Part shown: positions 16,648 through 25,154 of the stretch, piece by piece
How the letters are laid out: every line of letters starts with the position of its first letter
How positions within the stretch are numbered: position 1 is the first letter of the stretch
Assembly: GCF_027563315.1 (NCBI RefSeq)
Contig: NZ_JAMKBJ010000006.1
Location: forward strand, 124,001 to 188,000
Direction of reading: 5' to 3'
DNA from: Paenisporosarcina quisquiliarum
GTDB taxonomy: Bacteria; Bacillota; Bacilli; Bacillales_A; Planococcaceae
Length of the DNA stretch: 64,000 nt
Translations under genes and position numbers: made by a program
Notes under the pieces: generated by a model
Told to the model about the DNA's origin: nothing
What the model saw: only the letters and a program-made list of their open reading frames with translations
Database searches by the model: none

Positions 16648-17285
16648 CCGTTATTCAACTGGCACTCGATCGATTGACCAAAGAACAGTGTTTTGAACTT
16701 GCAGAAAAAACCAGTCCATATATAGATTGGATTGAAGTAGGTACAGGTGTTATCAAGGAATATGGAGTAGAAATTCTACGCGAGATGAAAGATCGATTCC
16801 CTGATAAAACGATTGTGGCCGATATGAAAACGTGCGATGCAGGGAAGCACGAAGCCCTACAGGCATTTGAAAATGGAGCGGACGTTACCACGGTGATGGG
16901 ATTTGTGGCGGATGCGACGATTCAGGATATGTTGGACGTTGCTAAGGCGAAACAAAAACAAGTGATGATTGATTTGCTTGGCATAACAGATTCTTCTCGA
17001 ATCGAAGCTCTTCGAAATCTAGGAGCGGATTTGCTTAACATTCATATTGCCATAGACCTTCAGAAAGAAGTGAGCTGGAGCGGACACCATTTTAAAATAG
17101 TAAAGACAGTACCTGACGCAAGACTAGCGGTATCAGGCGGAATCAAGTTGGAAAATGTGTCGTTCTTGATGAAACAAAAGCCTGCCGTATTGATTGTTGG
17201 AAGTGCCATAACAGGTGCCGAAAACCCAGCAGCTGCAGCTAAAGCCTTGAGAGAAGGAGTGGATGCATTTGAAGCAAATCATTGA
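16644..17285 (+). CDS. hxlA: 3-hexulose-6-phosphate synthase-like enzyme
   Basis: About 213 aa, a TIM barrel of the OMP-decarboxylase superfamily. Visible motifs are LALD at the N-terminus, EVGT (strand 2), the ADMKTCDAG metal/acid-base motif, HIAIDLQ and AVSGGIK. HPS condenses formaldehyde with ribulose 5-phosphate to hexulose 6-phosphate, or runs backwards. It is paired with a PHI gene (overlap 17263-17285), which favours HPS over the homologous ketogulonate-6-phosphate decarboxylase (UlaD). The usual HTG after the sixth strand is HIA here, so specificity deserves a check. Start ATG 16644 overlaps the repressor stop. Confidence 0.78.
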   Translation: MTVIQLALDRLTKEQCFELAEKTSPYIDWIEVGTGVIKEYGVEILREMKDRFPDKTIVADMKTCDAGKHEALQAFENGADVTTVMGFVADATIQDMLDVAKAKQKQVMIDLLGITDSSRIEALRNLGADLLNIHIAIDLQKEVSWSGHHFKIVKTVPDARLAVSGGIKLENVSFLMKQKPAVLIVGSAITGAENPAAAAKALREGVDAFEANH

Positions 17286-17826
17286 AACGGTTGCAGAAGA
17301 AGTATCTTCCGTAATGGCCAATGTGAACGAGGAAGAAGCTCGTCACTTGTCGGCTTGCCTGCTTTCAGCAAAGCGAATTTTCGTTTTCGGTGAAGGACGT
17401 TCAGGCTTAATGGCGAAAGCCTTTGCGATGCGTCTCATGCACGGCGGATTCACAGTGTATGTCGTAGGTGAAACGACGACGCCAAGCATTGGACAAGGGG
17501 ATCTGCTCGTACTTGTATCAGGTTCTGGCTCATCTTCCATGATGGATGCACTTGTCCGAACCGCAAGAAAAGCTGGCGCTGATATTGGATTAGTCACAAC
17601 AAACCGGGACGCAGAGATTGCAAAAGAAAGCGCTTCCGTCGTCATTGTCCCTGCTGCGACTAAACATCGCAAGGAAACTGAACCTTCTACTATTCAGCCA
17701 CTTGGGAATCAGTTTGATCAAACAGTTCATTTGTTGCTTGATGCCATCATCATTTTCACGTTGCATCAATCAAAAAAACACCATTCTTTTGAAGACATGA
17801 AACAAACACATACAAATCTTGAATAA
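17263..17826 (+). CDS. hxlB: 6-phospho-3-hexuloisomerase-like SIS-domain protein
   Basis: A 187-aa SIS-fold sugar-phosphate isomerase: FVFGEGRSGLMAKAFAMRLMHGG gives the phosphate-binding loop and GSGSSSMMDALVRTARKAGA the second. The length and the adjacent HPS-like gene identify it as PHI, which interconverts 3-hexulose 6-phosphate and fructose 6-phosphate. The C-terminal TIQPLGNQFDQTVHLLLDAI segment also matches PHI. ATG 17263 overlaps the end of hxlA by 23 bp with GGAG as ribosome site; a TTG two codons later is possible. Its presence in a KDG operon is unusual. Confidence 0.85.
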   Translation: MHLKQIIETVAEEVSSVMANVNEEEARHLSACLLSAKRIFVFGEGRSGLMAKAFAMRLMHGGFTVYVVGETTTPSIGQGDLLVLVSGSGSSSMMDALVRTARKAGADIGLVTTNRDAEIAKESASVVIVPAATKHRKETEPSTIQPLGNQFDQTVHLLLDAIIIFTLHQSKKHHSFEDMKQTHTNLE

Positions 17827-17842
17827 CAAAGGGGAAATTCAG

Positions 17843-18871
17843 ATGAAAAAATCATTGTTCACAGCAGCAGCTTTAACACTTGGACTTTCAGCAGTACTTG
17901 CAGGATGCGGAGACAGCGCAACAAATGGCTCGGGCGAAGGCGAAACACTTAAAATTCTTGCGGCCCACAATCAAACATCACCTGATAACCCGTACCAAAC
18001 AGGTCTTTTGAAATTTGAAGAAGTGTTGGAAGCAGAGTCAGATGGCAGCATTGACGTGGAAGTGCACGCAGGAACACTTGGGACAGAAGAGTCGGAACTA
18101 GTTGAGAAACTGAAACTTGGCGCAGCGGATGTCATCGTGGTATCGCCAGGATTTATGACGCAAACTGGCGTAAAAGAAGTGGATCTTTTGGCTTTACCAT
18201 ACCTATTTGAAAGCTATGATCACTGGGAATCGGTGGTTGATGGGGATGTTGGCGAGCAGATGGCTGATTTAATCAACGAAAAATCAAACAATGATTTCAA
18301 ACTAGTAGGCTACTGGTCTGCAGGTGTTCGTCACTACTATGGTAAAAAACCAATTGAATCGATGAAGGATTTAAAAGGAATGTCTATTCGTACACAAACT
18401 TCTGGGGTAGTTTCTGATTTCTGGACACAGGCTGGAGCAGTACCGACCTCTGTTGCATGGGGCGAATTATATCAAGCTCTTCAACAAAATGTTGTGGATT
18501 CATCTGAAAACGCTTATCCATATTTCGTTCAACAAAACCACCACAAAACAGATAACGGGAAGTTTGTTTCTGAAACAGCACATGATTATACAACGCGTCT
18601 ACTACTTGTGAACGGCAAGAAATTCGATGAAATGACAGACGAACAAAAAGATGCATTGATGGCGGCAGCGGAAGCTTCAGTTGAAGCAGAACGTGAAGCA
18701 GTCTATGCGCAGGAAGAAGAATACAAACAAAAAGCGATTGATGAAGGTGCTACTGTGAACGAAATCGATACTGCAGAATTCATTGAAATCGCATTGCCAA
18801 TCCAAGAGAAATTAGCTAAAGACATTGGCGCAGAAGAAATGCTGGAATCTATTAACAGCCAACGGAAATAA
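17843..18871 (+). CDS. TRAP transporter solute-binding lipoprotein DctP
   Basis: About 342 aa, starting at ATG 17843 behind AAAGGGGAAATTC. The lipoprotein signal ends LAGCGDS, so it is membrane-tethered outside the cell. It is a DctP-family binding protein; the conserved carboxylate-binding Arg lies in KGMSIRTQTSG and the family GWGE-type segment reads VAWGELYQALQQ. TRAP systems import acids with Na+, and with KDG kinase and aldolase in the same run a hexuronate-derived acid such as KDG is the likely cargo. A hairpin separates it from dctQ. Confidence 0.92.
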   Translation: MKKSLFTAAALTLGLSAVLAGCGDSATNGSGEGETLKILAAHNQTSPDNPYQTGLLKFEEVLEAESDGSIDVEVHAGTLGTEESELVEKLKLGAADVIVVSPGFMTQTGVKEVDLLALPYLFESYDHWESVVDGDVGEQMADLINEKSNNDFKLVGYWSAGVRHYYGKKPIESMKDLKGMSIRTQTSGVVSDFWTQAGAVPTSVAWGELYQALQQNVVDSSENAYPYFVQQNHHKTDNGKFVSETAHDYTTRLLLVNGKKFDEMTDEQKDALMAAAEASVEAEREAVYAQEEEYKQKAIDEGATVNEIDTAEFIEIALPIQEKLAKDIGAEEMLESINSQRK

Positions 18872-18875
18872 TTTT

Positions 18876-18900
18876 GAAAGAGGGAGAGATCCCTCTTTTC
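18876..18900 (+). terminator. intercistronic hairpin between dctP and dctQ
   Basis: GAAAGAGGG / CCCTCTTTTC with a 6-base loop and T-rich 3' arm sits 5 bases after the dctP stop. As an attenuator or 3' stabiliser it would make the binding protein more abundant than the permease. Confidence 0.65.
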
Positions 18901-18918
18901 TTGGGAGTGTAGAGTTAT

Positions 18919-19392
18919 ATGATCAAATGGCTTGAAAAAATCCAAATGACAGCGGGCGTACTTTTCCTTAGTGTCTTTTTTATTACCATACTAGTACAAA
19001 TTGCGACTCGCTATCTCGGCATTTCTGTGATTTGGACAGAAGAGGTCGCAAACTATTCCTTTATCTGGGCAATCTTCATGGGAGCTGCGGTGATGGTTAA
19101 TCGCAAAGAACATTTCAACTTTGATTTTTTAGCAACGAAATTGACGGGGAAAAAACGTGCTGGTCTGCACGTCATTATTGATGCGATTGTTCTGACTTTT
19201 GCACTGTTCCTGACGTTTTATGGGTATCAGGCGGTATCGACTTTCTGGGCTTATAACTGGGTGTCATTGCCTGCAATGAAGATGGGCTATATCTGGCTGG
19301 CTATTCCCATTATGGGGGGAACGATGGCGATCTATTCGGCCAACCATATTATTAAACACGTTGCGGTTCTAAGAGGGAAGGTGAGCGCATGA
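18919..19392 (+). CDS. TRAP transporter small permease DctQ
   Basis: A 157-aa membrane protein with four hydrophobic helices (about 10-32, 45-63, 82-104, 122-143) and the family pattern TEEVANYSFIWAIFMGAAVMVNRKEHF. It bridges the binding protein and the large permease. Start ATG 18919 and a 4-bp ATGA overlap with dctM at the end show tight coupling. Confidence 0.9.
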   Translation: MIKWLEKIQMTAGVLFLSVFFITILVQIATRYLGISVIWTEEVANYSFIWAIFMGAAVMVNRKEHFNFDFLATKLTGKKRAGLHVIIDAIVLTFALFLTFYGYQAVSTFWAYNWVSLPAMKMGYIWLAIPIMGGTMAIYSANHIIKHVAVLRGKVSA

Positions 19393-20669
19393 CAGGTCTA
19401 GTATTAGTAGTAATGTTTTTGGTGCTCATGTTGATTGGTGTCCCAATTGCATTCGTTATCGGAATTGTTGCTTTAACGGGTATCATGTCCGTGCCGAACA
19501 TTCCTGAAGTAACGATGCCAATGAAAATGCTTAACGGGATTGATTCATTCGTCTTGTTAGCTGTGCCCTTATTTATATTGGCAGCTAATTTAATGAATCA
19601 CGGGAAAGTGTCACAAAAGCTTATTGACTTGTCCTTGACGATGGTCGGCCATATTCGTGGCGGACTGGCTCAAGCGAATATATTAGTATCGATGATGTTC
19701 GCTGGAGTTTCGGGTGCAGCACAGGCTGATACGGCGGGTGTCGGTAAAATTCTCATTCCAAATATGAAGAAACGTGGCTATGACACGGAAACGGCTGTAG
19801 CTGTTACCGCCGCTTCTTCTACCATTGGCGTAATCATTCCGCCAAGTATTCCGATGATTATATTCGCTGGCCTGACGAATGTGTCAGTTGGCGCATTATT
19901 CTTAGCGGGTATCATTCCTGGCATTTTGGTCGGCATCAGCATGATGGTCTTCGTCTATTTCCTGGCGAAGAAACGCGGATTTGAAAAAGCGGAAAGAGCA
20001 AAGTTTGCAACGTTTGTTAAATTGTTTGGAGAATCTTTACCCGCATTGTTTACGCCAGTCATTATCATAGGCGGAATCATTACAGGGTTATTCACAGCAA
20101 CTGAAGCAGCAGCAATCGCTTCACTATATACGTTCATCATTGGTGTGTTTGTATATAAAACTATCAAGTTCACAGATTTGCCTAAGATTTTAGTAGATAC
20201 ATTGGCACTTAGCTCTTTATCTATTTTTGCATTGGCAGCAGCAAGTGCACTTGGAGAATTATTAAGCTATTTCCGCGTGTCTACGATGGCACAGGAATTC
20301 TTTATGAATAATGTAGGCAGTGAATGGTTATTTATCTTGATTGTCATCTTATTCTTCCTTTTCATTGGCACGTTTATGGATGCCATTCCGGCAATGATCC
20401 TGTTTGTTCCGATTATTTTACCGACTTCACTGACATTTGGTATTGATCCGGTACATCTTGGGTTAATTATTGTCATTACACTGGCAATAGGTCTCATTAC
20501 ACCACCTTATGGGTTGTGTCTATTGCTGGCCGCTAAAATCGGTAACTTAAGCATTGAGCGATCGGTTGTGGCCGTAGTGCCATATTTACTCATTATTCTC
20601 GCAGTCCTCCTAGTAGTGGCTTATATACCTGCCATCTCGTTGTGGATTCCGAGCATGATGGGGCAATAA
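19389..20669 (+). CDS. TRAP transporter large permease DctM
   Basis: A 426-aa integral membrane protein with about 12 helices, the ion-coupled translocation unit of the TRAP system. Signatures include FAGVSGAAQADTAGVGKILIPNM and PPSIPMIIFAGLTNVSVGALF in the first half and FMDAIPAMILFVPIILP with TPPYGLCLLLAAK in the second, i.e. the repeated GxxS/T-P motifs of the DctM elevator. Full length. It overlaps dctQ by four bases and is followed 15 bp later by the cupin gene. Confidence 0.93.
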   Translation: MTGLVLVVMFLVLMLIGVPIAFVIGIVALTGIMSVPNIPEVTMPMKMLNGIDSFVLLAVPLFILAANLMNHGKVSQKLIDLSLTMVGHIRGGLAQANILVSMMFAGVSGAAQADTAGVGKILIPNMKKRGYDTETAVAVTAASSTIGVIIPPSIPMIIFAGLTNVSVGALFLAGIIPGILVGISMMVFVYFLAKKRGFEKAERAKFATFVKLFGESLPALFTPVIIIGGIITGLFTATEAAAIASLYTFIIGVFVYKTIKFTDLPKILVDTLALSSLSIFALAAASALGELLSYFRVSTMAQEFFMNNVGSEWLFILIVILFFLFIGTFMDAIPAMILFVPIILPTSLTFGIDPVHLGLIIVITLAIGLITPPYGLCLLLAAKIGNLSIERSVVAVVPYLLIILAVLLVVAYIPAISLWIPSMMGQ

Positions 20670-20684
20670 AGGAGTTAATTAGAA

Positions 20685-20963
20685 ATGAAACGTAATGTAA
20701 TGATTGCAGAAGGAACATTGATGTTTGTGAAAGTGGAGCTTCCTGAAGGGTTTCAGGGAGAGCTGGATCAACATGTTGAAGAACAAATCAGTTATATCGA
20801 AGCAGGAAAAGTGGAGTTTACAGTGGCAGGGGAAATGCGTTTGCTCGTGGCTGGCGATGCCCTGTATATTCCGTCTGATGTGCCGCATTTCGTGAAAGTG
20901 CTTGAAGACTGTACAATTCTTGACGTATTCACGCCAATTCGCGCGTCACACTTAGAAAAATAG
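20685..20963 (+). CDS. KdgF-like small cupin
   Basis: A 92-aa single-domain cupin with an excellent ribosome site (AAAGGAG, ATG 20685). Metal ligands are visible: QHVEEQ in motif 1 and DVPHF in motif 2. KdgF-type cupins convert 4,5-unsaturated uronates from pectin or alginate to the linear ketone, feeding the KDG route, and the position directly before KDG kinase fits. The fold is certain; the reaction is inferred from neighbours, because no KduI or KduD gene is present. Confidence 0.75.
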   Translation: MKRNVMIAEGTLMFVKVELPEGFQGELDQHVEEQISYIEAGKVEFTVAGEMRLLVAGDALYIPSDVPHFVKVLEDCTILDVFTPIRASHLEK

Positions 20964-20985
20964 GTTGTAGGAAGAAGTGGTAAAT

Positions 20986-21933
20986 ATGGACATCGTAACA
21001 ATTGGAGATGGCATGATTACTTTTGATCCCTCCACAAAAGGACCATTACGGTTTGTTAATTCGTTCGAACGTAAAATTGGAGGCGCTGAGCTCAACGTGA
21101 TGCTCGGTTGTGCAAGGTTAGGACTGGAAGCAGGTTGGATCAGCCGTCTCGGCAAGGATGAATTCGGTCGCCATATCGTGAATACCGTTCGCGGGGAAGG
21201 CGTTGATGTAAAAGAAGTCCAACTGGTCCCAGGGTATGCGACGTCCTTGAATTTCAAGGAAGTACAAGAATCTGGTGAAGGTCGAACATTTTACTACCGC
21301 ATTCCATCACCGACCGAAACGTTGACACCCGAGACGCTTCCATTTGATTACATAAGCCGTGCAAAAGTGATCCATTTAACCGGTGTATTTTGTGCGATTC
21401 TAGAGAAAAACCGCGCGATTACACTAAAAGCGTTGCAGTGGGCGAAAGAAAATGACATCATCGTGTCATTTGATCCAAATATCCGCCTACGCCTTTGGTC
21501 AGCGGAGGAAGCACGGGAGACAATACTGACTTACTTGCCTTATGTCGATCATTTATTAACATCTCGTGAAGAACTGGAATTGCTGTTCGAAACGAAGGAT
21601 GAAAACATACTGTTGGAGAAGCTTTCTGCCTATCAGTTTGAATCTGTCGTTATGAAAGACGGCGAAAATGGTGCGTTTGCTTTAATGTCTGGCGCATGGA
21701 AACATGTGCCGGGTATCAAGGTAGGAAAAGTGGTAGATACAGTCGGAGCAGGAGACGGTTTTGATAGTGGCTACTTGTATGGTTTATTGAAAGGCTGGCC
21801 AATGGAGGAACGTCTGTCTTTCGCCAACGCAATCGGTGCTATGGTGGTGCAGGTACACGGTGACAATGAAGGTCTTCCTTATCTTGAAGATGTGGAACAT
21901 TTCCTTGGCCAACGTGAATTAATTGTAAGGTAG
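20986..21933 (+). CDS. kdgK: 2-keto-3-deoxygluconate kinase (PfkB family)
   Basis: A ribokinase/PfkB-family sugar kinase of about 315 aa. N-terminal motif 1 region reads GGAELNVMLGCARLG and the C-terminal motif is VDTVGAGDGFDSGYLYGL with the catalytic Asp in GAGD. The adjacent KDPG aldolase gene identifies the substrate as 2-keto-3-deoxygluconate, giving KDPG. Either GTG 20977 (AGGA five bases before it) or ATG 20986 could start it; I chose ATG, giving MDIVTIGDG. It ends at the aldolase. Confidence 0.88.
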   Translation: MDIVTIGDGMITFDPSTKGPLRFVNSFERKIGGAELNVMLGCARLGLEAGWISRLGKDEFGRHIVNTVRGEGVDVKEVQLVPGYATSLNFKEVQESGEGRTFYYRIPSPTETLTPETLPFDYISRAKVIHLTGVFCAILEKNRAITLKALQWAKENDIIVSFDPNIRLRLWSAEEARETILTYLPYVDHLLTSREELELLFETKDENILLEKLSAYQFESVVMKDGENGAFALMSGAWKHVPGIKVGKVVDTVGAGDGFDSGYLYGLLKGWPMEERLSFANAIGAMVVQVHGDNEGLPYLEDVEHFLGQRELIVR

Positions 21934-21942
21934 GTGTCAGAC

Positions 21943-22560
21943 GTGCTGAATCATTTAAAAGACAATCCGCTCGTTCCCGTACTGCGAAAAATTTCGTATG
22001 AGGATGCACCTTCAATCATACTCGCGTTGGTGGACGGCGGTATTCGCAGTGTTGAAATCACGATGGAAACCGAGCGGGCTGAAGAAATTATTCGAGAGAG
22101 TGTAGAGATGTTCGGAGATCGAATCATGGTTGGAGCTGGAACCGTGTTATCAATTGAAGATTGTGACCGGGCAATCGATGCAGGTGCGCAATTCCTCGTG
22201 GCTCCGGTTCTGCAAGAGGATGTAGTAAAACACGCAATATCTCGTGGAGTTCCCATGATTCCAGGCGTATTTACTCCGAGTGAAATGCTGCGTGCCATAG
22301 ATTTGGGTGCAACCGCAGTTAAATTGTTCCCAGCCTCTTCTTTAGGACCAGGATTCGTCAAAGACGTGAAAGGGCCTCTCGCACATATCCCCATTATGGT
22401 GACAGGTGGCATTGATGCAAGTAATGCCCGTGTTTACTTAGACGCAGGTGCTATTGCTGTCGGAGCGGGTAGCGCATTGCTTGATAAAACGGTTCTGTCA
22501 AATCGGGACTGGGAAGCCCTGCGTGAATTGGCGAGAACATGGACCTCAGCACTTCAGTGA
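21943..22560 (+). CDS. kdgA: KDPG/KHG aldolase
   Basis: About 205 aa, class I aldolase that splits 2-keto-3-deoxy-6-phosphogluconate to pyruvate and glyceraldehyde 3-phosphate. Seen are VPVLRKIS at strand 1, EITMETERAEE, VGAGTVLSIEDCDRAIDAGAQFLVAP, the Schiff-base Lys in TAVKLFPASSLGPGF, and the phosphate-binding TGGID/GAGSAL loops. The start is GTG 21943 with AGGTG as ribosome site; GTG 21934, which abuts the kinase stop, is the alternative. Last gene of the operon, with a terminator 19 bases downstream. Confidence 0.92.
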   Translation: MLNHLKDNPLVPVLRKISYEDAPSIILALVDGGIRSVEITMETERAEEIIRESVEMFGDRIMVGAGTVLSIEDCDRAIDAGAQFLVAPVLQEDVVKHAISRGVPMIPGVFTPSEMLRAIDLGATAVKLFPASSLGPGFVKDVKGPLAHIPIMVTGGIDASNARVYLDAGAIAVGAGSALLDKTVLSNRDWEALRELARTWTSALQ

Positions 22561-22578
22561 CAAATGCATAAAATAACG

Positions 22579-22613
22579 AAATCCAGTAGCCATAACAGCT
22601 GCTGGATTTTTTT
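22579..22613 (+). terminator. terminator of the KDG/HPS operon
   Basis: AAATCCAGTAGC / GCTGCTGGATTT followed by seven T residues. Confidence 0.9.
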
Positions 22614-22672
22614 GTGAGCTATTAAAAATACCACATGTACTAGCTCATGTGGTGTAAGGGGGAAACGCGATT

Positions 22673-22815
22673 CTATTGTTCGATTTTATCAATGTAAAGA
22701 CTTGGAATGGTGATGTCTCCACCCCATTGTGGATTCGTATGTTAACAAACCATCTGATGTTCCCATTACGGTAATTAAGTCGTCTTCTAAGATACGAGAA
22801 TCTACTATTTGAGCT
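22673..22815 (-). pseudogene. C-terminal remnant of a secreted hypothetical protein
   Basis: Minus-strand reading gives IVDSRILEDDLITVMG, TSDGLLTYEST, then after one extra G the frame resumes as GDITIPSLYIDKIEQ and a stop (CTA at 22673). This resembles the conserved C-terminus (D-x-I-x-V-x-G...Y-E-S...TIP) of small Bacillus extracellular proteins. No N-terminal part exists: the frame meets a TAA just upstream. A hairpin on the minus strand (22630-22653, CCACATG / CATGTGG then TATTTTTAAT) is its old terminator. The remaining DNA to 23013 shows only half of a TTCAGCCGC hairpin. Confidence 0.6.
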
Positions 22816-23013
22816 TATTTCATTATTTATGTGTAAAAATAATACATTCACAAATTAGTTCTTAACCTATGGATGTTTTTGAAAATGAATCTTCAGCCGC
22901 TTGTCCCCACAAAAAGTTTTAGTGTAGAGTAATCTTTGGAAAAGTTTGGGTCGAGCAATAACGTACTATCGCATTGCGTTCCTCCATGGAATCAATGATA
23001 AAGGAGCAAGAGC

Positions 23014-23496
23014 ATGACAGGAAAGACACACATCATAGGCGGTTTGGCAGCAAGTCTTGCGTATGCACAATTTACAACTTACGATCCCGTATTGTTGGTA
23101 GGGGCAGGGGTGGTCGGAGCATTGATTCCGGACATATGCCACGGCGGCAGTAAAATCGGACGAACATTTCCGTTGATCTCAAAGTTAATTAATGTGATTT
23201 TCGGACATCGTTCTTTCACACACAGTTTATTATTTTTATTTATTGTTTCACTTTTATTGAAGTCATTTGTAACGAATGAAGCGGTAACAGAAGGAATTTT
23301 GGTTGGGATGGTGAGTCATTTAGTATTGGACATGATGACCCGAAATGGCATCAAGTTGCTGTTCCCATTTAAAATTCGAGTACGTTTCCCGCTCACAACG
23401 AGAACAGGTGGCACAGTGGAGTCGCTCGTACTGGCTGCACTTTCCGTGTTGTCCGTGTATTTTGGATATGAGGCGTTTGGGGTTTATTTGCAATAG
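23014..23496 (+). CDS. YdjM/DUF457-type membrane-bound metal-dependent hydrolase
   Basis: 160 aa with about four hydrophobic segments and the family His/Asp motifs: TGKTHIIGG near the start, ALIPDICH, GHRSFTHSLLF and VSHLVLDMMTRNG. These conserved polar residues in and near membrane helices define the LexA-regulated, membrane-bound predicted hydrolase family. The substrate is unknown. ATG 23014 follows AAAGGAGCAAGAGC. A terminator lies right after the stop. Confidence 0.85.
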   Translation: MTGKTHIIGGLAASLAYAQFTTYDPVLLVGAGVVGALIPDICHGGSKIGRTFPLISKLINVIFGHRSFTHSLLFLFIVSLLLKSFVTNEAVTEGILVGMVSHLVLDMMTRNGIKLLFPFKIRVRFPLTTRTGGTVESLVLAALSVLSVYFGYEAFGVYLQ

Positions 23497-23505
23497 TTGA
23501 TGAGG

Positions 23506-23542
23506 AGAGAAGTGACTTGACTGAGTCACTTCTCTTATATTT
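23506..23542 (+). terminator. terminator of the YdjM-type gene
   Basis: AGAGAAGTGACT / AGTCACTTCTCT then TATATTTTT. Confidence 0.85.
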
Positions 23543-23559
23543 TTGTGAGGAAGTGATTT

Positions 23560-23656
23560 TGTGCAACCTGGAATGGCATTCTGTCTACCAGGAAGTCGAT
23601 TCTGTCTACCTGTACTCGCAATCTGTCTACCTGGACTCGAATATTGTCTACCTGGA
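23560..23656. repeat. 21-bp-pitch array, TGTCTACCTGG family (4-5 units)
   Basis: TGTCTACC starts at 23582, 23603, 23624 and 23645 (21 bp apart); a degenerate edge unit TGTGCAACCTGG starts at 23560. Beyond it, 23660-23889 is AT-rich promoter DNA for the SLH gene. Confidence 0.82.
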
Positions 23657-23889
23657 GTCACGGTCACTTACCCGATTCGCTCCAACAGTAAAGATTGCAA
23701 AGTGGAGCGTGCAATCCCACTCGATTTTAAACAATATCTAGGTATATCGAATGAGTTTGGAAGGATATTCCCATTTACCTTAATAATCCCTATATAATAA
23801 AGATGGAAGTATTAGGAGAATGTGGGATTTCACAATCGTTCACCGAAGTTTATTTACAAATAACTTAATAAACGATGGGGGTTTTAAAG

Positions 23890-24960
23890 TTGAAGAATTG
23901 GAAAATGAAAATCGCTTTATCAGCTTTGTCTTTGTCACTTGTCCTGCCATTAAGTGCTGGGGCAGCCGGAACGTTTTCGGACGTTGGACCACGATTTGAA
24001 GATGAAATAAATTATTTGGCACAACGCAATGTGGCAAAAGGTTATAGCAATGGCACATTTGGAGTAAATGCATCGGTCACAAGAGGAGAAGCTGTGGTGA
24101 TGATTGTTCGTGAACTTGGCGTTCGATACGATGGCGCAGTGGATCCTGGCTTTACTGATTTTAAAAAAGGTGACGGCTTTTATACGGAAGTGGCTGAAGC
24201 CGTTGAACAAGGTGTGATCCAAGGGAAAGTAGCCAAGGATGGTTCACGCTATTTCGATCCAAATGGTTCGTTGACGCGAGCGGAAATGGCTATTATATTA
24301 GCACGTGCGTATGATATCCCGCTGGATCGTCAAGACATTCCTTTCAAGGACGTTTCGTCAACTACGACCGGAAAGAAAGAAATCAGTGCAATGGCCAATG
24401 GCGGAATCACGTTTGGTTACGAAGATGGAACCTTTAATCCTTATAAAGCAATCACTCGACAAGAGTTTGCGGCTTTCTTGGCACGAACAGTAAATAAGGA
24501 ATTTAATCCGATGCGCATGCAGTTTGTTCAGTACGATCCAGAAACTTTACAAAGAATAAAAACAACTTGGCTGACAGAGCAACAACTGGAAGCGATGGAA
24601 ACAGAAATGATTGAGTTGATTAACAATGCCCGTAAGAAAAAGGGGTATGAACCAATCCTTATAAATGAGCGGTTACAGGAAATGGCTGGGTTGAAAATTA
24701 GAGCGATGGCCAAATATCCATCTGACGAGAGAGCCATGGACATATATAAATTTTATGAAGATAAATATGGAGAGAAACTAAACGGAGATTATAGTGAGCG
24801 TTATGCAAATGGCTCAGTGGAATCTGCATTACAACGAATCTTGTCCCAGGCAATGAATGAACCTTATTTGTATGACGCAAGTCGTAAAGAAATGGGTGTA
24901 GGGGTTGCACAAGAAATGGACGGTTCATTCACGTGGGTTATCTCTCTAGTATCTAGGTAA
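23890..24960 (+). CDS. SLH-domain surface protein with CAP-like C-terminal domain
   Basis: About 356 aa. Signal peptide (ending AGAAG) then three SLH repeats (about 28-205; FSDVGPRFEDEINYLAQRNVAKGYSNGTFG is the first). The C-terminal 130 residues contain ELINNARKKKGYEPILINERLQEMAGLKIRAM, the look of a CAP/SCP (YkwD-like) domain, although it is short and the later part is degenerate. The protein would sit on the secondary cell wall polymer. Start: TTG 23890 nine bases after GGGGG; ATG 23875 has no ribosome site. It is followed by a terminator and another SLH gene. Confidence 0.85.
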   Translation: MKNWKMKIALSALSLSLVLPLSAGAAGTFSDVGPRFEDEINYLAQRNVAKGYSNGTFGVNASVTRGEAVVMIVRELGVRYDGAVDPGFTDFKKGDGFYTEVAEAVEQGVIQGKVAKDGSRYFDPNGSLTRAEMAIILARAYDIPLDRQDIPFKDVSSTTTGKKEISAMANGGITFGYEDGTFNPYKAITRQEFAAFLARTVNKEFNPMRMQFVQYDPETLQRIKTTWLTEQQLEAMETEMIELINNARKKKGYEPILINERLQEMAGLKIRAMAKYPSDERAMDIYKFYEDKYGEKLNGDYSERYANGSVESALQRILSQAMNEPYLYDASRKEMGVGVAQEMDGSFTWVISLVSR

Positions 24961-24969
24961 AATATAAGA

Positions 24970-24999
24970 AAAAGGATTCCATTTTGGAGTCCTTTTTTT
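24970..24999 (+). terminator. terminator of the SLH-CAP gene
   Basis: AAAGGATTCC / GGAGTCCTTT followed by T residues. Confidence 0.85.
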
Positions 25000-25154
25000 G
25001 TTTATCCTCAATAATGATATAAAACACAAATACATAGCAAAATCATCTGTAAAAACTTTGAAACTATTGTCAAAAAATAGTTCCAATGCCATAAGTAAAT
25101 TGTTTAATATACCATTATAATAAATTGAATTTGTAATTTGAGAGGAAGTTGAAA

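Noticed and set aside
16644-17285. 3-keto-L-gulonate-6-phosphate decarboxylase (UlaD)
   Set aside because: The overlapping PHI-type gene and the VMG/DMKTCDAG pattern fit HPS better, though this was a close call and is noted as uncertain.
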